This document shows, in pieces, positions 21,561 through 32,559 of a stretch of 64,000 nucleotides of DNA. The first letter of the stretch is position 1, and every line of letters starts with the position of its first letter. Both the position numbers and the translations under genes were made by a program. Origin of the DNA: Anastrepha obliqua (Eukaryota; Arthropoda; Insecta; Diptera; Tephritidae); NCBI RefSeq assembly GCF_027943255.1, contig NC_072892.1, positions 158,970,792 to 159,034,791 on the forward strand, read 5' to 3'. Below the pieces are notes generated by a model, which made no database searches, had not been told where the DNA came from, and saw only the letters and a program-made list of their open reading frames with translations.

Positions 21561-22960
21561 TCATAAATTTTTTTTATTGCTCGATTAGTCCATTTCTACC
21601 ACTCTCCGATACTACATAAACCATAACTGATGTATGTAGTTTCAATAACATTTGTAAGAGTGCACTGAAATTTTGAGCCCAGACCCCAGACGACGGCGTG
21701 ATCAGTTTGTTGAGTCACAATTTAAAATACTATTGGGAGTGCAGACGCTTATCATAAGCAAATAACAATGTAAATATTATATTTTTGAAGGTGCAACATG
21801 CTTTCATTTTCATTTGTATTTTCTAGCACCGAAGAAATTCACATTCAGTACACTTTTCACTTTTTTCCCCTTGACGATAGTTTCTTGGTGCTGTTTTTGG
21901 TGTGGTTGGCAAACAGCTGACGCATAGGGAACAAAATGCTGCATACCGATAGCTCACATACAGCCGGCCCCTCAAGTTGCTCCAAAAGAGTGCAGAGAGA
22001 AATGAGTAGCAGGGGGTTGGCTGAGAATGCAAGAATAACGTTTTTAATAGGTAAGAAGAGAGTACGCTCCAGCAAGTACTATGTGAAATGCACACACAAT
22101 TGGAGTTACATATGTTAGTGTGGGTGTAAGCACCTGGTTAACTGGCACTAAATGCAACACTTTGACATATCATAAATCTTTTTTATGACCGGAGCGAAGT
22201 CGATAGTTTGACTTTCAATTTTATTTGTGTAGCATATAAGTATGATATGTATGCATGTATGTATGCATATATGTAGGTGCGTATGCATGTATGTACGTGT
22301 GTATGTATGTATAGTATATTCAGTTGCAGAGCGCGCAAGGCAGAACATTGATTGCTGGGGAAAAATTGATGAAACGCACTGTGGAGTATCATAAAAGTGT
22401 CTTATTACTCCGAAACCGATAAGAAGTCGAAGTTACTTGATTGCTGAAGAGCGGGTGCGTATTGACTACGTATCAAGCAAAATAGAGCATAGAGCGAGAG
22501 GTAGAGATGAAGCAGGTGAAAAACAATCAAAAATAAAAACACATTGAAAATTTTGATTGTGATAAAAAATTTTAAGCGACTCTAAGGTGTTTATGATTTT
22601 TTCAAATAACTTGTTGTTGTTGTATAATTTTTAATTTTTTTCCTCATTATTATTAACTGCTGCCGCGCGTGATAAGCAACTGAGCGTCACACTACCCATC
22701 CACAAAAGCTACTGTTCACCTCTATTGATTGACTTTGATGATAAAATCGCGCGTTTGCAAGGAAATCGAAATCTTTTTCCAAACTATTTTTTTCATCTAT
22801 TTCATTGTCGATGCTTAACTGTGACGGACCGTCAAAGTAAAGTAAAGCAAAGCAAATCTTATCAAATTGTGCCGCCATAATTTTGGCAATAAATTCGTTT
22901 TTTTTTTAATTATTTATTGTATACAAATATTTATTCAATTTTTTCATATTTTTTTTTCTA
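21561..22960. other. Region upstream of the 5'-UTR exon: probable intron or promoter-proximal DNA
   Basis: Contains a TGTATG/TGCATG microsatellite (22240-22315) and a cluster of GATAA/TTATC sites at 22418, 22561, 22671, 22740 and 22859. It ends in the polypyrimidine tract and acceptor TTTTTTTTCTACAG (to 22963). Open frames here are not coding-like. A regulatory role is inferred from position. Confidence 0.45.
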
Positions 22961-22963
22961 CAG
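22961..22963 (+). other. Splice acceptor of the first coding exon
   Basis: CAG preceded by TTTTCATATTTTTTTTTCTA, a strong fly acceptor. It implies an upstream non-coding exon and intron. Without transcript data, a start within this exon cannot be excluded. Confidence 0.6.
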
Positions 22964-23344
22964 CAAAAATCAATCAATAAACAATTAATGCATAACAAGG
23001 CAAACAAACGGGAGTTTTCGGTGGAAAAGCAAATAAATTAAGTTAACCATTAAATACATAAACAAAGGGAAAGAAAAGGAGAAAAAGAGAAAACAAAAAA
23101 CGATGTGTACTCTCCAACGCACAAATGAAAATAACTGCAATACTTAAATATCGAATTGTAAAAAAAAGTGAATAAAAATCGATAATAAATATTTGATTGT
23201 GTGATAGCGCCAATTGAAAGCACCACAAAAAAAAAACACTCGTCTGCAGAAAAACGAATTGCAAATCCGCACAACAACAACATACATACATCAATTTTTC
23301 ACCGCCCTCGTTGTTCATAAAAAACCTTCAAGATTATTCTCGAA
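22964..23344 (+). other. 5' UTR portion of the exon
   Basis: A-rich leader lacking long open frames, with several upstream ATGs (for example near 22988 and 23103). These are typical of long leaders in developmental regulators and may damp translation. Confidence 0.55.
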
Positions 23345-23627
23345 ATGGATATGACTTCAACAGCGGAAGCTGCCGCCCGCAGCTGGTATGATAATCCGCG
23401 TTTGGGCAGCTCTCCGCAAGCGAATGGCCTGGGCGGCGCCGGCTTGGGACATCACGCCCTCACAGCCGCTGGCACCACAGCGATGGGCGGTGGCGCTGGC
23501 CTAGGCGGCGGCGGTGGTGGCGGCGGTGGCGGTCTTGGCGGCTTAGACAGCACCGATATGAGCGCCTTCTATGCGCTGGAGAGCAATGGCCATCACAGAC
23601 GCTACTATCCGAGCTATCATCAGCACA
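23345..23627 (+). CDS. grn: First coding exon of a probable GATA-type transcription factor (grain-like)
   Basis: GATA factors bind WGATAR sites in the nucleus. In flies, the GATA1/2/3-class member grain acts in neurons and in epithelial shaping. The ATG sits in a good fly context (CGAAATGG) and opens 94 codons plus one base: MDMTSTAEAAARSWYDNPRL at residues 1-20, an Ala/Gly/His-rich linker with a run of about nine Gly near residues 58-66, then DMSAFYALESNGHHRRYYPS and YHQH. The ACA|GTAAGTG donor is at 627/628 (last exon base 23627), phase 1, so the next codon starts with A. Codon use is GC-rich at third positions, unlike everything around it. The assignment rests on my memory of the N-terminal signature, not on zinc fingers, which are absent from the window. 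An unrelated developmental regulator with the same kind of Gly-rich N-terminus is the main alternative. Confidence 0.65.
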
Positions 23628-24350
23628 GTAAGTGAACTTTAAATATTTCAAATATTTTTTTTAATTGATTTAAGATTTTGTGCTGAAAAGATTTGTGTAG
23701 CATTTTTTCAGTTAAAAAATTAAATCTTGTTTTTTGAGTGCTTATGCTTAAAATTCAAATTACGCATTTTTCATATACTTTAACACACTTTTTTGTTGAT
23801 TTTTTTTAATTTCCGGAAATGAATTATTTTTAATCTAAAGTATGAGGTTCAAGAAAGGGGGAGGTATTAGATTTATTTTTATTCTTATTATTGGCCATTG
23901 GCACTCAGAAGATGCATTAAAGCTTGACATAGTAAAAAAGCGTCGCTGAATAATCTTTGACGAATTTTATGTGAGTTTCAAAAATTTTTTTTTAAATTTA
24001 TTTTTGATAATTTTTTTTGGTTAATACAATATTTATTTGGAATAAAAATATATATGCAAACATGTGAATGTATTTAAGCAAACGGATGAAAATTTAACAT
24101 TTTCTTTTAAACGCAAACAATCGCATGCCTTTCCTCACATCCACATTACACATACATACATACTTAGGTACAAATCTTATGTACTTTTCTTCATAGTTAT
24201 GGGTGTGCATATGCATGCGCCGTCATTGGTATGTTTTTTATACATGCACACATAAACATACATAGGCATACACATACATAACAGTATATACATACATACA
24301 TAAGTACATACAAGTATTGAAGCAGAACTCATTATGGGCGCAATCCTAAT
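23628..24350 (+). other. Start of the intron following the GATA-like exon
   Basis: GTAAGTG donor followed by AT-rich DNA with ACATACATAC microsatellites (24140-24320). No exon of a zinc finger appears anywhere downstream in the window, so the intron probably exceeds 40 kb unless small exons were missed. Confidence 0.5.
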
Positions 24351-24361
24351 GACTTTTTAAT

Positions 24362-24467
24362 GGTGTTGGCGGCAGCGCTGGTGTTGGCCCGCACCAATTT
24401 CGATGCCGCCGACGACGTCAGCGACCTCGGCGATGCGTCCCACTTACCGCATATGCAGTCATATACA
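24362..24467 (+). other. GC-rich open segment, possible small exon
   Basis: An isolated GC-rich patch in AT-rich intron. From GCGGCAG| at about 24379 the open frame reads LVLARTNFDAADDVSDLGDA, then SHLPHMQSYT, with mostly G/C third positions. Joining at that CAG to the phase-1 donor at 23627 keeps the frame (A+CG = Thr). A weak GTATTT donor would end it near 24467. The polypyrimidine tract is poor and the other frames are also open. It could instead be a conserved regulatory block or an exon relic. Confidence 0.3.
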
Positions 24468-24713
24468 AGTATTTTATTGGCAGGAAGGTCGCTTGCTTAT
24501 AAACACATGCCTACCTATGTTTGTATGTATAAATAAATAAAAAATAAATATAAAAATATGAGTATAAATACAGACGAGCTGGGCTATTTTGAACCAAAAT
24601 ATTTCATTTGCAAAATTTCTATCAATTTGATTGTTGTTAATAATTTCAATATTAAAATTGTAATGCAAAACACGCAAAGACATATTCATATATATGTATA
24701 TAATATCCTTTAA

Positions 24714-25376
24714 GGAGTTAAGTAAAGGCCCGAAAAATGAAGATTTTCAATAATTTTTTTTGGTTTTGATAGTCAATTGCTTTACTTTACACAAATAAAA
24801 ACATATCATTAATAAATCATGTTTCGACTTGACTTGAGCAAAATTTCAAAAAAAAAGAAATTAATAATTGTAAAAGTTATCGCGTTTCTCCAGAAGTCCC
24901 TTGCGGTGATCATCACAAGTCCTTGGAGATTCATCTGAAATCCATCGGACAAGAGAAATTAGTTTTAGTAATAGATAATCTTGTGCCTGATCGAAGCTTT
25001 TTTTCAAAATTAATATCTAATTAGGAACTATTTTTCAGATTTTCAAAAACCGACAATTAATTGTTAAAAAAAATGAAATTTTGAAGAAAAAAAAATCCTT
25101 CCAATCCACCAGTTTTTATGTTTTTCAAAGGCAGTTTAAATTTTTTCGAAATCTACCAAGCGGTTTTTAAGTTACAGTGATCACCAGTTCAAAAAACATA
25201 GTTTTGCGAACGCTCCGGAGTGCCCGAGCGCCCTTTGTTAATTGTTTAATAACTCGAGAAGTATTAATCGGATTCACTTCAAATTTTCACACAATATTTT
25301 AAAAATATTTCACTTTAAGAAAATGTAAAAAAAGAAAGAATTAAATTTTTTGAAAATTCTGACTACCCTTAACCCC
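24714..25376. mobile_element. TTAA-flanked non-autonomous TIR element, copy 2
   Basis: TTAA lies on both sides (24710-24713 and 25377-25380). Ends are GGAGTTAAGTAAAGGCC (worn) and, inverted, GGGGTTAAGGGTAGTCAGAA. The outer parts align with copy 1 at 5899-6623, including CGGTGATCATCACAAGTCC and AACGCTCCGGAG. The middle is plain AT-rich sequence here. TTAA duplication points to piggyBac-type mobilisation; no transposase present. Confidence 0.7.
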
Positions 25377-25380
25377 TTAA

Positions 25381-25640
25381 CTCCGGGGCAGCGTAGGGAC
25401 GAAACAAAGTTATTGAAGTCGTTAAGGTTATCAAAACGTTGTTTGAGTTTATTGCAGCTAGTATTGGATCTCTTTCTTTCGGCAACTTTCATACGTCGCC
25501 AGGAGGTCTTTGATCCGTTACTGCGTTTTGAGCCTTGCGGATTCCAAAAAAGTACAGTCCCGCAAACTTCGCTGACAATAAATAAACAAATAAACCATCT
25601 GCGTTTGCTGGTTAACTCAATGATGAGTTCATTGACCGAT
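25381..25640 (-). pseudogene. LINE C-terminal fragment
   Basis: Minus frame reads WNPQGSKRSNGSKTSWRRMK and VAERKRSNTSCNKLKQRFD, then FNNFVSSLRCPGVKG. It follows the WNPQGSR-x-x-GRPKTTWRR to VDALC-x-x-x-GAKG layout of LINE polyprotein ends. It directly abuts the TTAA-flanked element, which may have landed in or beside it. Confidence 0.65.
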
Positions 25641-26268
25641 TTCAATAGCTTCATATTAGAAATGACATGCGGCCACCAGATCCTTAAGATGTTGCGCAGG
25701 CAGGAATTGATAAAAGTTTACAGATTAGTAAAAGTTTCGGCATCAGTATAGATGTTAGCACCCCGAGGGTGAATTCTCGTTGTACGCAAAAGTGAAATGA
25801 GAAGTTTATTTCTCGTTTTCATTACACTTTCGATTCGCATTTTGTGAAAAAATGAAAAGAAAAGTCAAAATATTTTCAAAGGAAAATAGTAAGGGGGAAT
25901 AAAATGAAATCTTTCCACTTTTTTTCTTGTCTCGATTCTTGTTGCGTGCTAAAGTGAAAACATGTATTTCAGGTTCCTCAAAGTCTTTTAAATAAATTTC
26001 ATCGTTGGTGGTCATTTCAAAGCGATTTTGTCTATCTCGAAATGGGCGTCTCAGTACACTCAAAAAATTCGCATAAATATTAAATTATTTTCAAAATAGG
26101 ATTTAGATTAAATTTACTAAAAATCATTATCTTACCTTTCCTACTTATGAACTTTTTGCTCCAAATAATTATTAAAAATAATATTTCGTGAAAAATATCA
26201 TAATTATTCGTGACATAACTTCTTTAGTTTTTCTCTCGGTTGCTTTGATTTGAATTTTGTATAACAAA
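25641..26268. other. Non-coding, no recognised feature
   Basis: AT-rich; open frames without domains. Confidence 0.45.
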
Positions 26269-26271
26269 CTT

Positions 26272-26560
26272 GCAAAAGTTTCATGGCGAAAGTGGCAACG
26301 GAACACTTTTATTATGGCCAAGCCAATTTTTCACCACTTTTGTTGTATGCTTGGGGTCATTAACATGCATGAATAACCAGTTTAGTGCCATGGACTCGAA
26401 GGAATATGGCTCCATTGTATTTTTGAGAATATCCACATAGGCAATCTTATCAATTTTGCTATTTATTGTTACTACAGGTGCAATTCCATTCCAAGTAAGT
26501 GATCCCCAAACTTTCGAGTTACCCTCACCATGCTTTGCGGTCTCTGTTGTGTACAGGGTT
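26272..26560 (-). pseudogene. Tc1-like transposase fragment
   Basis: On the minus strand: VWGSLTWNGIAPVVTINSKI, DKIAYVDILKNTMEP and NWLFMHVNDPKHTTKVVKNW, then L. This is the Tc1 DDE core, where QQDNDPKHTSK-x-V-x-x-W carries the second catalytic Asp; here it is HVNDPKHTT. The third catalytic residue and N-terminal HTH are absent. Confidence 0.7.
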
Positions 26561-26989
26561 CTGAACTTTTAATTTTTTTAATAAGATTTTTTATCGTCAT
26601 ATTAATTTAGTTTGGTCTGTAAAAATATGAATTCTTTTCCAGAATTTTACGTTTTTGCTTCTATGGGCATTTGCGAAAGACAAAAGTGCCTTGCTACTTT
26701 TTCTCGGCAGTAGCGGTTGTTTATATGCTAACACGCCCATATTTATTTTCATGAAGGCAACTTCGCACAGAAAACCAAACACTTGCCAGTACACACGAAC
26801 GATGCATTCTACAATAACGGAAAGGAAAATATTGAAAATGTAAACTTTTTCAATACCTTGGAAGCCAATTCACTGCCGAAAGCAGATGCAAAAAGGATGT
26901 ATCTGCAAGATTGCAAAGAGCAAGAGGTGCATTTGCAAATCTTCGTCCGGTGTGGCAGTCCAAACAAAGGCACATTACAACAAAAATAG
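26561..26989. other. Non-coding, no recognised feature
   Basis: No domain in either strand; the open frames at 26655-26989 overlap each other in different frames and look accidental. Confidence 0.4.
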
Positions 26990-27690
26990 GGATTTTCAAC
27001 TCGAATGTTAAATCAGTTCTACTCTACGCCTGTGAAACATGTTGTCTGTCTGCGGAAATTGTGTAGAATCTTCAAGTGTTCGTGGACCGCTGCTTGAGCC
27101 GCATGCTGTGTATCTGGAGACCAGACAACTGGATATCTAACACCGAATCGCATCGACGATGCCATCAAAACCAATCGCAATTGAAGTATGAGAAATCTTC
27201 TCAGGGTCCTAACTGGGCATTGTCTGATTGGTAGGCATGCCAGCAGACTGGGAGCACCCTATAACGACTATTGCAGTAAGCTGTAACGACATTGAAGAAC
27301 AAGATACTATAGAACACTTTCTATGCTGGTGCATGGCTCTGGATAGAAGAAGGTTCAATATTTTAGGAAAAAGTTCCCTGAATAATTTGGCAGAAGTAGC
27401 CAATATAAAAATAACAAGTCTTGTTAGATTTATTCAAGCCACAGGTTGGTTCAATTAGGACAATGTGGAGTGAGGAGAGGGGACAGCCCTGGTGGTATCA
27501 CAATGGGCCTACAGCAGGCCTAGGTGTATCAACCGACAACCACTATACCTACTTACCTGAAGTAAGAGAAGGTAAATAGAGATGGCTTGGCCATACCCTA
27601 GGGGAAGGTGGCACTGAAATCAGCAGACAACCCCTTACTCACTTAGGCATAAATTGGAATCCCTAACTGATTTGTAGAAGGGCATCCGGA
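26990..27690 (+). pseudogene. RTE-like LINE relic, interrupted by a jockey-like tail
   Basis: The left piece (to 27194) reads FNSNVKSVLLYACETCCLSA and FVDRCLSRML, matching the RTE region KT-x-VLLYG-ETW...FVNRCLR-x-IL. The right piece (27571-27690) gives, across a frame change, RDGLAIP then TLGEGGTEISRQPLT and INWNP, the RTE W-x-WLGHTLR...WNP end. The jockey insert 27195-27557 sits between them. Confidence 0.65.
27195..27557 (+). mobile_element. 5'-truncated jockey-like LINE tail with 13-base target duplication
   Basis: TGAAGTATGAGAA (27182-27194) and TGAAGTAAGAGAA (27558-27570) flank a 363-base insert. It codes LTGHCLIGRHASRLGAPYND, then (frame change) CNDIEEQDTIEHFLCWCMAL and DRRRFNILG, ending FIQATGWFN at 27458. 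The 3' UTR GTGGTATCACAATGGGCCTA follows, ending in TACCTACTTACC. Confidence 0.75.
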
Positions 27691-28240
27691 GTATTACCGA
27701 AGTTCGGTTTTTCGAAACTGCGCCTAATGAGGCAGATGTGTGGCGATACCTTTCCGGACTTGGGCCTACTTTGGCTGCCTTATGAGGCGCAAATTTGGAA
27801 TGCGGTCTGCCTTATTTGCGCCTAATCACCGCCTTACCAAAATTTCTAGTCGGGTAGCTGTATGTATGTATTATATGTACATAAGAATATACGAAATACC
27901 AATCGATATGTTAACGCCTATTTATTTTATGTATGCCTTCGTGCCTGTTTATATTCTTTTCACTGAATTTTCTGCATTCCTTTTGCGCTCGTTCTCACTA
28001 TTTTTTATTACTCTTTAATTTACTTTTTCATAACTTTTATATATAACCAATATGTTTTTACATACATACACACATACATGCATCGATAAACCGTCTATTG
28101 GTAGCAAAACAAACATCATCAGCACTTTTTATATACAAAACAAAACGTTTTTTTTCCTGTTTATTTTTTCATTTATTTTATTTTCATTTTAATGGCGTTT
28201 TTGTGTGACTTGAGCTTTGCAGGCAGAAACCACTACAAAG
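27691..28240. other. Non-coding, no recognised feature
   Basis: Includes a TACATACACACATACATG microsatellite near 28060. No gene. Confidence 0.45.
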
Positions 28241-28540
28241 AGGGTTTGTGGTATGTTTTTATTGTTGTTGTTTGTATTGTGGTCGTAGTTTTTGTTTTTG
28301 TTGTTGTAATTACCGTTGCCATTTTTGTTGTGGTTTTGTTGTTGTTGTAGTTGTTTTGGGGGGTTTGTTGTTGTTCTTGTTTTGTTGTTGGTGTTCTTGT
28401 TTTGTCGTTGTTGTTCTTGTTTTGCTGTTGTTCTTGTTGTTGTAATTTCCGTTTTGTTGTTGTTGCTATTGTTATTGTAGTTTTTGTTGTTGTTGTTGTA
28501 ATTGTCGTTTTTGTTGTTATTGCTATTGACGCCATTGCTG
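28241..28540. repeat. TTG/CAA microsatellite (about 300 bases)
   Basis: GTTGTTGTTTTTGTTGTTGT-type imperfect array. It yields poly-Val/Leu/Phe or poly-Asn/Thr open frames on both strands that are artefacts of the repeat. Confidence 0.85.
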
Positions 28541-29714
28541 CGCCACCAAGCGCATGCTAGTAAATACATACACGCGTACATACATACATACATAAATGGG
28601 CACTACAAATACATTTTGAGTATCTTCCAATAGCGCCGCTCTGCCTTAAATATCTACTTAAGCCACCACTTCCACACAAACATACTATATGTATGTACAT
28701 ACATAGTTCTTTTGTTATGCTTCTTATGTCTGTATATTTCATTTTTAGTTTCTTCTTACTTTCGTTTGTTGGTTTTTCTCCTTGTTCCTATGTCAATTTT
28801 TGACACTCAAAAAAGAAAAGTACAAAAGAAAAATACAAAAAAAAAAAAAAAAAAATTAAAAAAATAGGTCTAAGAACTTGCAACGCGTAAGCGCAGAACT
28901 TTTTTTCAAATGTCATAATGCGCCATTATAGAAATTTCCATACAAAAAGACACACGCAATTGCTTACATAAGTGCCTTTGTTTGTACACACATATATACA
29001 TACATATGTAGAAAATAGTACTCTGTTATGCTAATACATGTCCGCCACTTATGCGCACTCATATTTATAAGTACGTATACATACACACACATATGTACAT
29101 ACACATGCACACATATGCATCTCCAATTCGTATTTCTCTATGAGTTTTATTATGCGTGATTTTGTGCGGATTGCACGGCTGTCACAATGCCGTCGAGCAC
29201 GAATTTAGAAAACAAGAAAAAACCGATTTTTTGTAAGCTTTTTAAATTATCATTGCTATGAAATATTTTCTTTTGTTACCCATTCTGAAAAAAAATTTAA
29301 AAGTTAGCTATTATGCAATTCGGCAAAATGGAGTAAGAAGTAAACCGAAAGTATTCATACATAGGAAGAAAAGCAAAAGTAGCGAATGCCCTCGTCGGTT
29401 AAAATATGCGAAAATGCGCTATACGCACATACACACATACATATGTATGTATCTATGAAACATTTCTAGCTTACATTTGTGATCACAGAATAATCTTCCA
29501 TGACTGCTCAAATCAATATTTCTCTGGTGCCGGAAAAGTATGAGTATGCAACGGATCTTGCCTATCTAGCGGCGAGTCCTTGAGAAGATTCTCAGATGAA
29601 TCTCTTTCAAGAATGCTCTACCAGAGAAAGTCATAGATTCTTCACGTTGAGGAATGCTCTACAATCTTTTGTCCAAATGCTGGCAGGAACAAAAGTGTGG
29701 TTGATTGGCAAAAA
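28541..29714. other. Non-coding with TACA microsatellites
   Basis: TACATACATACATA tracts near 28575, an A-run at 28838-28863 and ACATACACACATATG near 29085. A stretch at 29480-29700 is less AT-rich but unassigned. Confidence 0.45.
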
Positions 29715-29900
29715 CAAGGTGGCGCAAAATTAATCACCCCATCGGAAGGCTTATAATCTTTGCAAATGGCATCGTACATTAAACATATCTGGCACTTGTG
29801 AGCTAGACAGCTTAGGTACACAAAAAGGCAAGCAATGGAGTGCGTAAAGGCCAAAATAAAGATTTCCATCACTTGAAATATTTTTTAATTTTTTTATTTT
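29715..29900 (+). mobile_element. CAAGGTGGCGC MITE, left end and interior
   Basis: CAAGGTGGCGCAAAATTAAT, then GGCTTATAATCTTTGCAAAT and GCACTTGTGAGCTAGACAGC match the family. The right TIR is missing or beyond recognition. Confidence 0.65.
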
Positions 29901-30129
29901 TTATTTAATAAAGAAATGCTTTTATGTGCTATGGAATCTTGAATGCTGAATAACAAATATGAACAGATTTGAAGGATTTACATTGGAATTCTAAAGATCT
30001 CTTGGCCCGAACACCTATTCAACATAGAAATGCTCAGACGAATTTAGTCCCCACAACCATTTGTTCTTTTGGCCCAAGATCGAAAAATTTCACACTAGTG
30101 GAGAACATTAATTCGTACACTACAAATTT

Positions 30130-30400
30130 ACAACAACTTTACAGGTCACTGAAAGGTAGGCGACAATGCAGCCAGACTCAACCTTCAAACCATATGCCGA
30201 AGCTGACAAGCGGAGGGGGTGAAAGAAAGTGCTTTCCACTATTTATGCGAATGTCCAGGTTTAGCCAGTACCAGACTTCGCTCTTTCGGTAAACCATTCT
30301 TACAGCAAATTAATGAAATCTCAGGTATAGAGATAATACATTTACTGTTATATCTGGATTGTACGAAATGGATCGGGGAAAAAGACGTCATACGATAATA
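30130..30400 (+). pseudogene. Jockey-like LINE C-terminal fragment
   Basis: With one or two stops it reads LTGH, NAARLNLQTICRS, then QAEGVKESAFHYLCECPGLA and STRLRSFGKPFLQQINEISG. This matches the LTGHC-x-x-G...C-x-x-C...E-x-x-x-HFLC-x-CPAL layout seen at 27195 and 36540. Bases 29900-30130 hold nothing recognised. Confidence 0.6.
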
Positions 30401-30740
30401 GTGATAGTGGCTAATTAAGATTATTTCAGCAGAAATACTCAACCACTTCAACAAGTACACTACAAATTGAAGAAGAAGCTTGACCAAATACTCAACAAAT
30501 GGTACTTATCTTTCGCAGTCCAACGAAGGGCTCTTCGCTACTATTTCTAATAATTTTGGTTCTATCGTTATTGGTTTCCACAGTGGAAGATGTGGATGCC
30601 CCCTAAAATCCAATTTCTGATTTCAAGTTGTTATGAAATAAAGTTATTTTCCAAGATCAACTTCAGTTAAGCATCAAAGAAATCCTACTAATTGAAGCCG
30701 TTTTCGACAACTATCGCTTTCATAGAACTAATTTACTTAT
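30401..30740. other. Non-coding, no recognised feature
   Basis: No domain or repeat match within the window. Confidence 0.4.
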
Positions 30741-30744
30741 ATAG

Positions 30745-31670
30745 CCCGATGAAGGATCAGAACCCGTTACCGGACTAAGGCTGACTGCAACAAGTCTCCT
30801 CAGGCTTCTCTGCTTTGCGCGCGCCTTCTTCAATTTGTTACACTAAGTGATGATACGGTTCCCTCGACTTGGTTCTGCCATTGGAGGCATGGTCTTCCCA
30901 TGCGTTGTTGTCCTCTAATTTGCCATGCGAACATCTTCTTTGCTGGAGTTTTTGCATACTTCTCTACGGAGTTTCCCCATACGTTGGACGTGGCCCAGCC
31001 AGCGCAAGCATTGAATATTTATGTGCTTAACCCTGTCCACATCGTCGTAGAGCTCATACAGCTCGCTGGTTCATTCGGCGGTAGTAGTTATCGTCAACAC
31101 GAAGAGGACCGAAGATTTTCCGAAGTATCTTCCTCTCAAATACCCCAACAGTGGCTGCATTGGTCTGCAACACAATCTATGCTTAAGCGCTATAGAGTAG
31201 CACGGGTGGGATGAGCGTCTTGCAGAGTTTTAGTTTTGTCGAGTGAGAGGGGACCTCTGCTACAAATTTGCTTACTGAGGTCATAGTAAGACGTATTAGC
31301 AAGCATGATTCGTCGGTTTATCTCCAGGCTGACATCATGGGCCTCCTTGTCTGAAGCCTCTCTCGGTATTGAAAGGTTCGGAAAGGTCTTCTCCTGCCTT
31401 GACAGAACAGGAATTGTTGCTCAATTCCATTTTGCAAAGTCGAATCAGTTTAGCAGGATTACCAAACTCAAACATTGTAGCGTATAAGTGATCCCTTAAC
31501 GGGCTGTCGAAAGCAGCCTAATAATCGACAAATTGGTCGTGTCGTTATTTCTTTCCAGGTTTTGGCGTAGTGTGAAGTTCTTGGTCTATGGTGGACTTTT
31601 CAGGCCTGAAACCACACTGACAAGGTCCAATCAGTGAGCTGGCGTATGGTTTTAGTCTTTCATGTAAAGT
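30745..31670 (-). pseudogene. RTE-like LINE reverse transcriptase relic
   Basis: Reading leftwards from 31640 over several frames: LIGPCQCGFRPEKSTIDQEL, then FVDY-stop-AAFDSPLRDHLY, EFGNPAKLIRLCKMELSNNS and LSEPFNTERGFRQG. These are RT motifs: GFRPG-S-T-DQ, the F-x-D-x-x-x-A-Y-D palm Asp region, and the GFRQGD region before the second palm motif. YADD itself is not visible. Further left are LRKIFGPLRVDD and NYYRRMN from the C-terminal region. Many stops: inactive. Confidence 0.7.
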
Positions 31671-32225
31671 GAATACAAAAAACCCAAGAAAATTCTAAAA
31701 TTCTCTCTGGAGCTATCCAATAATCTGTAGTTGGTATAATATCGCATTGCTCTTGCACATATTTCCTTTTTACGCTTATGTACATACTTACAATACGCCC
31801 TTATTTATTAACTAATCAAAGCACAGAAACATTAAATAAAATTTTGGATGATTTAATAACTTTTTTTTTTTTGGTTCCCAAGCAATTTCCAACGTTTTTT
31901 TTAATGAAAACTAGAAACCTGCTATTAAATCTAGAAAAAATTCCAGTAATTAGCGAGGGCATTTAACATAGAAAATAAAAATACGTACATTAAGGTGGAG
32001 CGAACGTACATGGACATTTTTTAAATTTTTTTTTGTAAAGCAATAGTCGTGAAATGTTGCCTTTATAAAAACTTAAAAAAAGCCATAAAATTTTGACTTT
32101 TTAGGGTAACATTTTGAGGTGCTTCCAGCCTAGGAAAAATTATAAAAATAAGGAAAATTTTACACAGCTGTTAATAAAATCAGACAAACAACCAACAAAA
32201 GAGTTAAGCGCCAATTATTTATATA
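31671..32225. other. Non-coding AT-rich DNA
   Basis: No recognised feature. Confidence 0.45.
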
Positions 32226-32228
32226 TAT

Positions 32229-32545
32229 CGGGTGTTTTTTTAGCTGCATGAGAACTATTGATATCGATTACTATGGTTTAATAGCTGAGAATGTCGATTG
32301 TGTGTTGATATTTCTGTTCAGTAAGACTTGGTAAGTCATCAAGAATCGTTTAACGCCAGAACAACGCTTCAAAATTGTGGAAATTTATTTCGAAAAAAAT
32401 TTATAGAGCACTGGCGGCATCATCGGTCCTTATTTCTTTAGAAAATAGGAAGAAGCTGCCGTTACGGTGAATGGCGAGCGCTATCGAACCATTATGACTG
32501 AACTTTTGTTTTTATAACAAAGTTTCAGGTCCATCACTCAAAGTA
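32229..32545 (+). mobile_element. mariner-like internal-deletion derivative
   Basis: Starts CGGGTGTTTTTTTAGCTGCA as at 11915. It keeps the N-terminal codons (NRLTPEQRFKIVEIYFEK, 32345-32400) fused directly to a C-terminal block with GGIIGPYF and AAVTVNGERYRTIMTE (32405-32505). The HTH and first catalytic segment are gone. Right end unclear. Confidence 0.65.
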
Positions 32546-32559
32546 ATTTTATGCCACCA

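Noticed and set aside
24430..24447. GCGGTAAGTGGG on the minus strand as a splice donor of an antisense gene
   Set aside because: The frame leading into it is very short and no other antisense exon is visible; the plus-strand reading is at least as coding-like.
25350..25751. 133-codon plus-strand open frame
   Set aside because: Antisense shadow of the LINE fragment at 25381-25640, which has the recognisable motif on the minus strand.
28189..28593. Asn/Thr-rich and Val/Phe-rich open frames
   Set aside because: Translation of a CAA/TTG microsatellite in several frames and on both strands.
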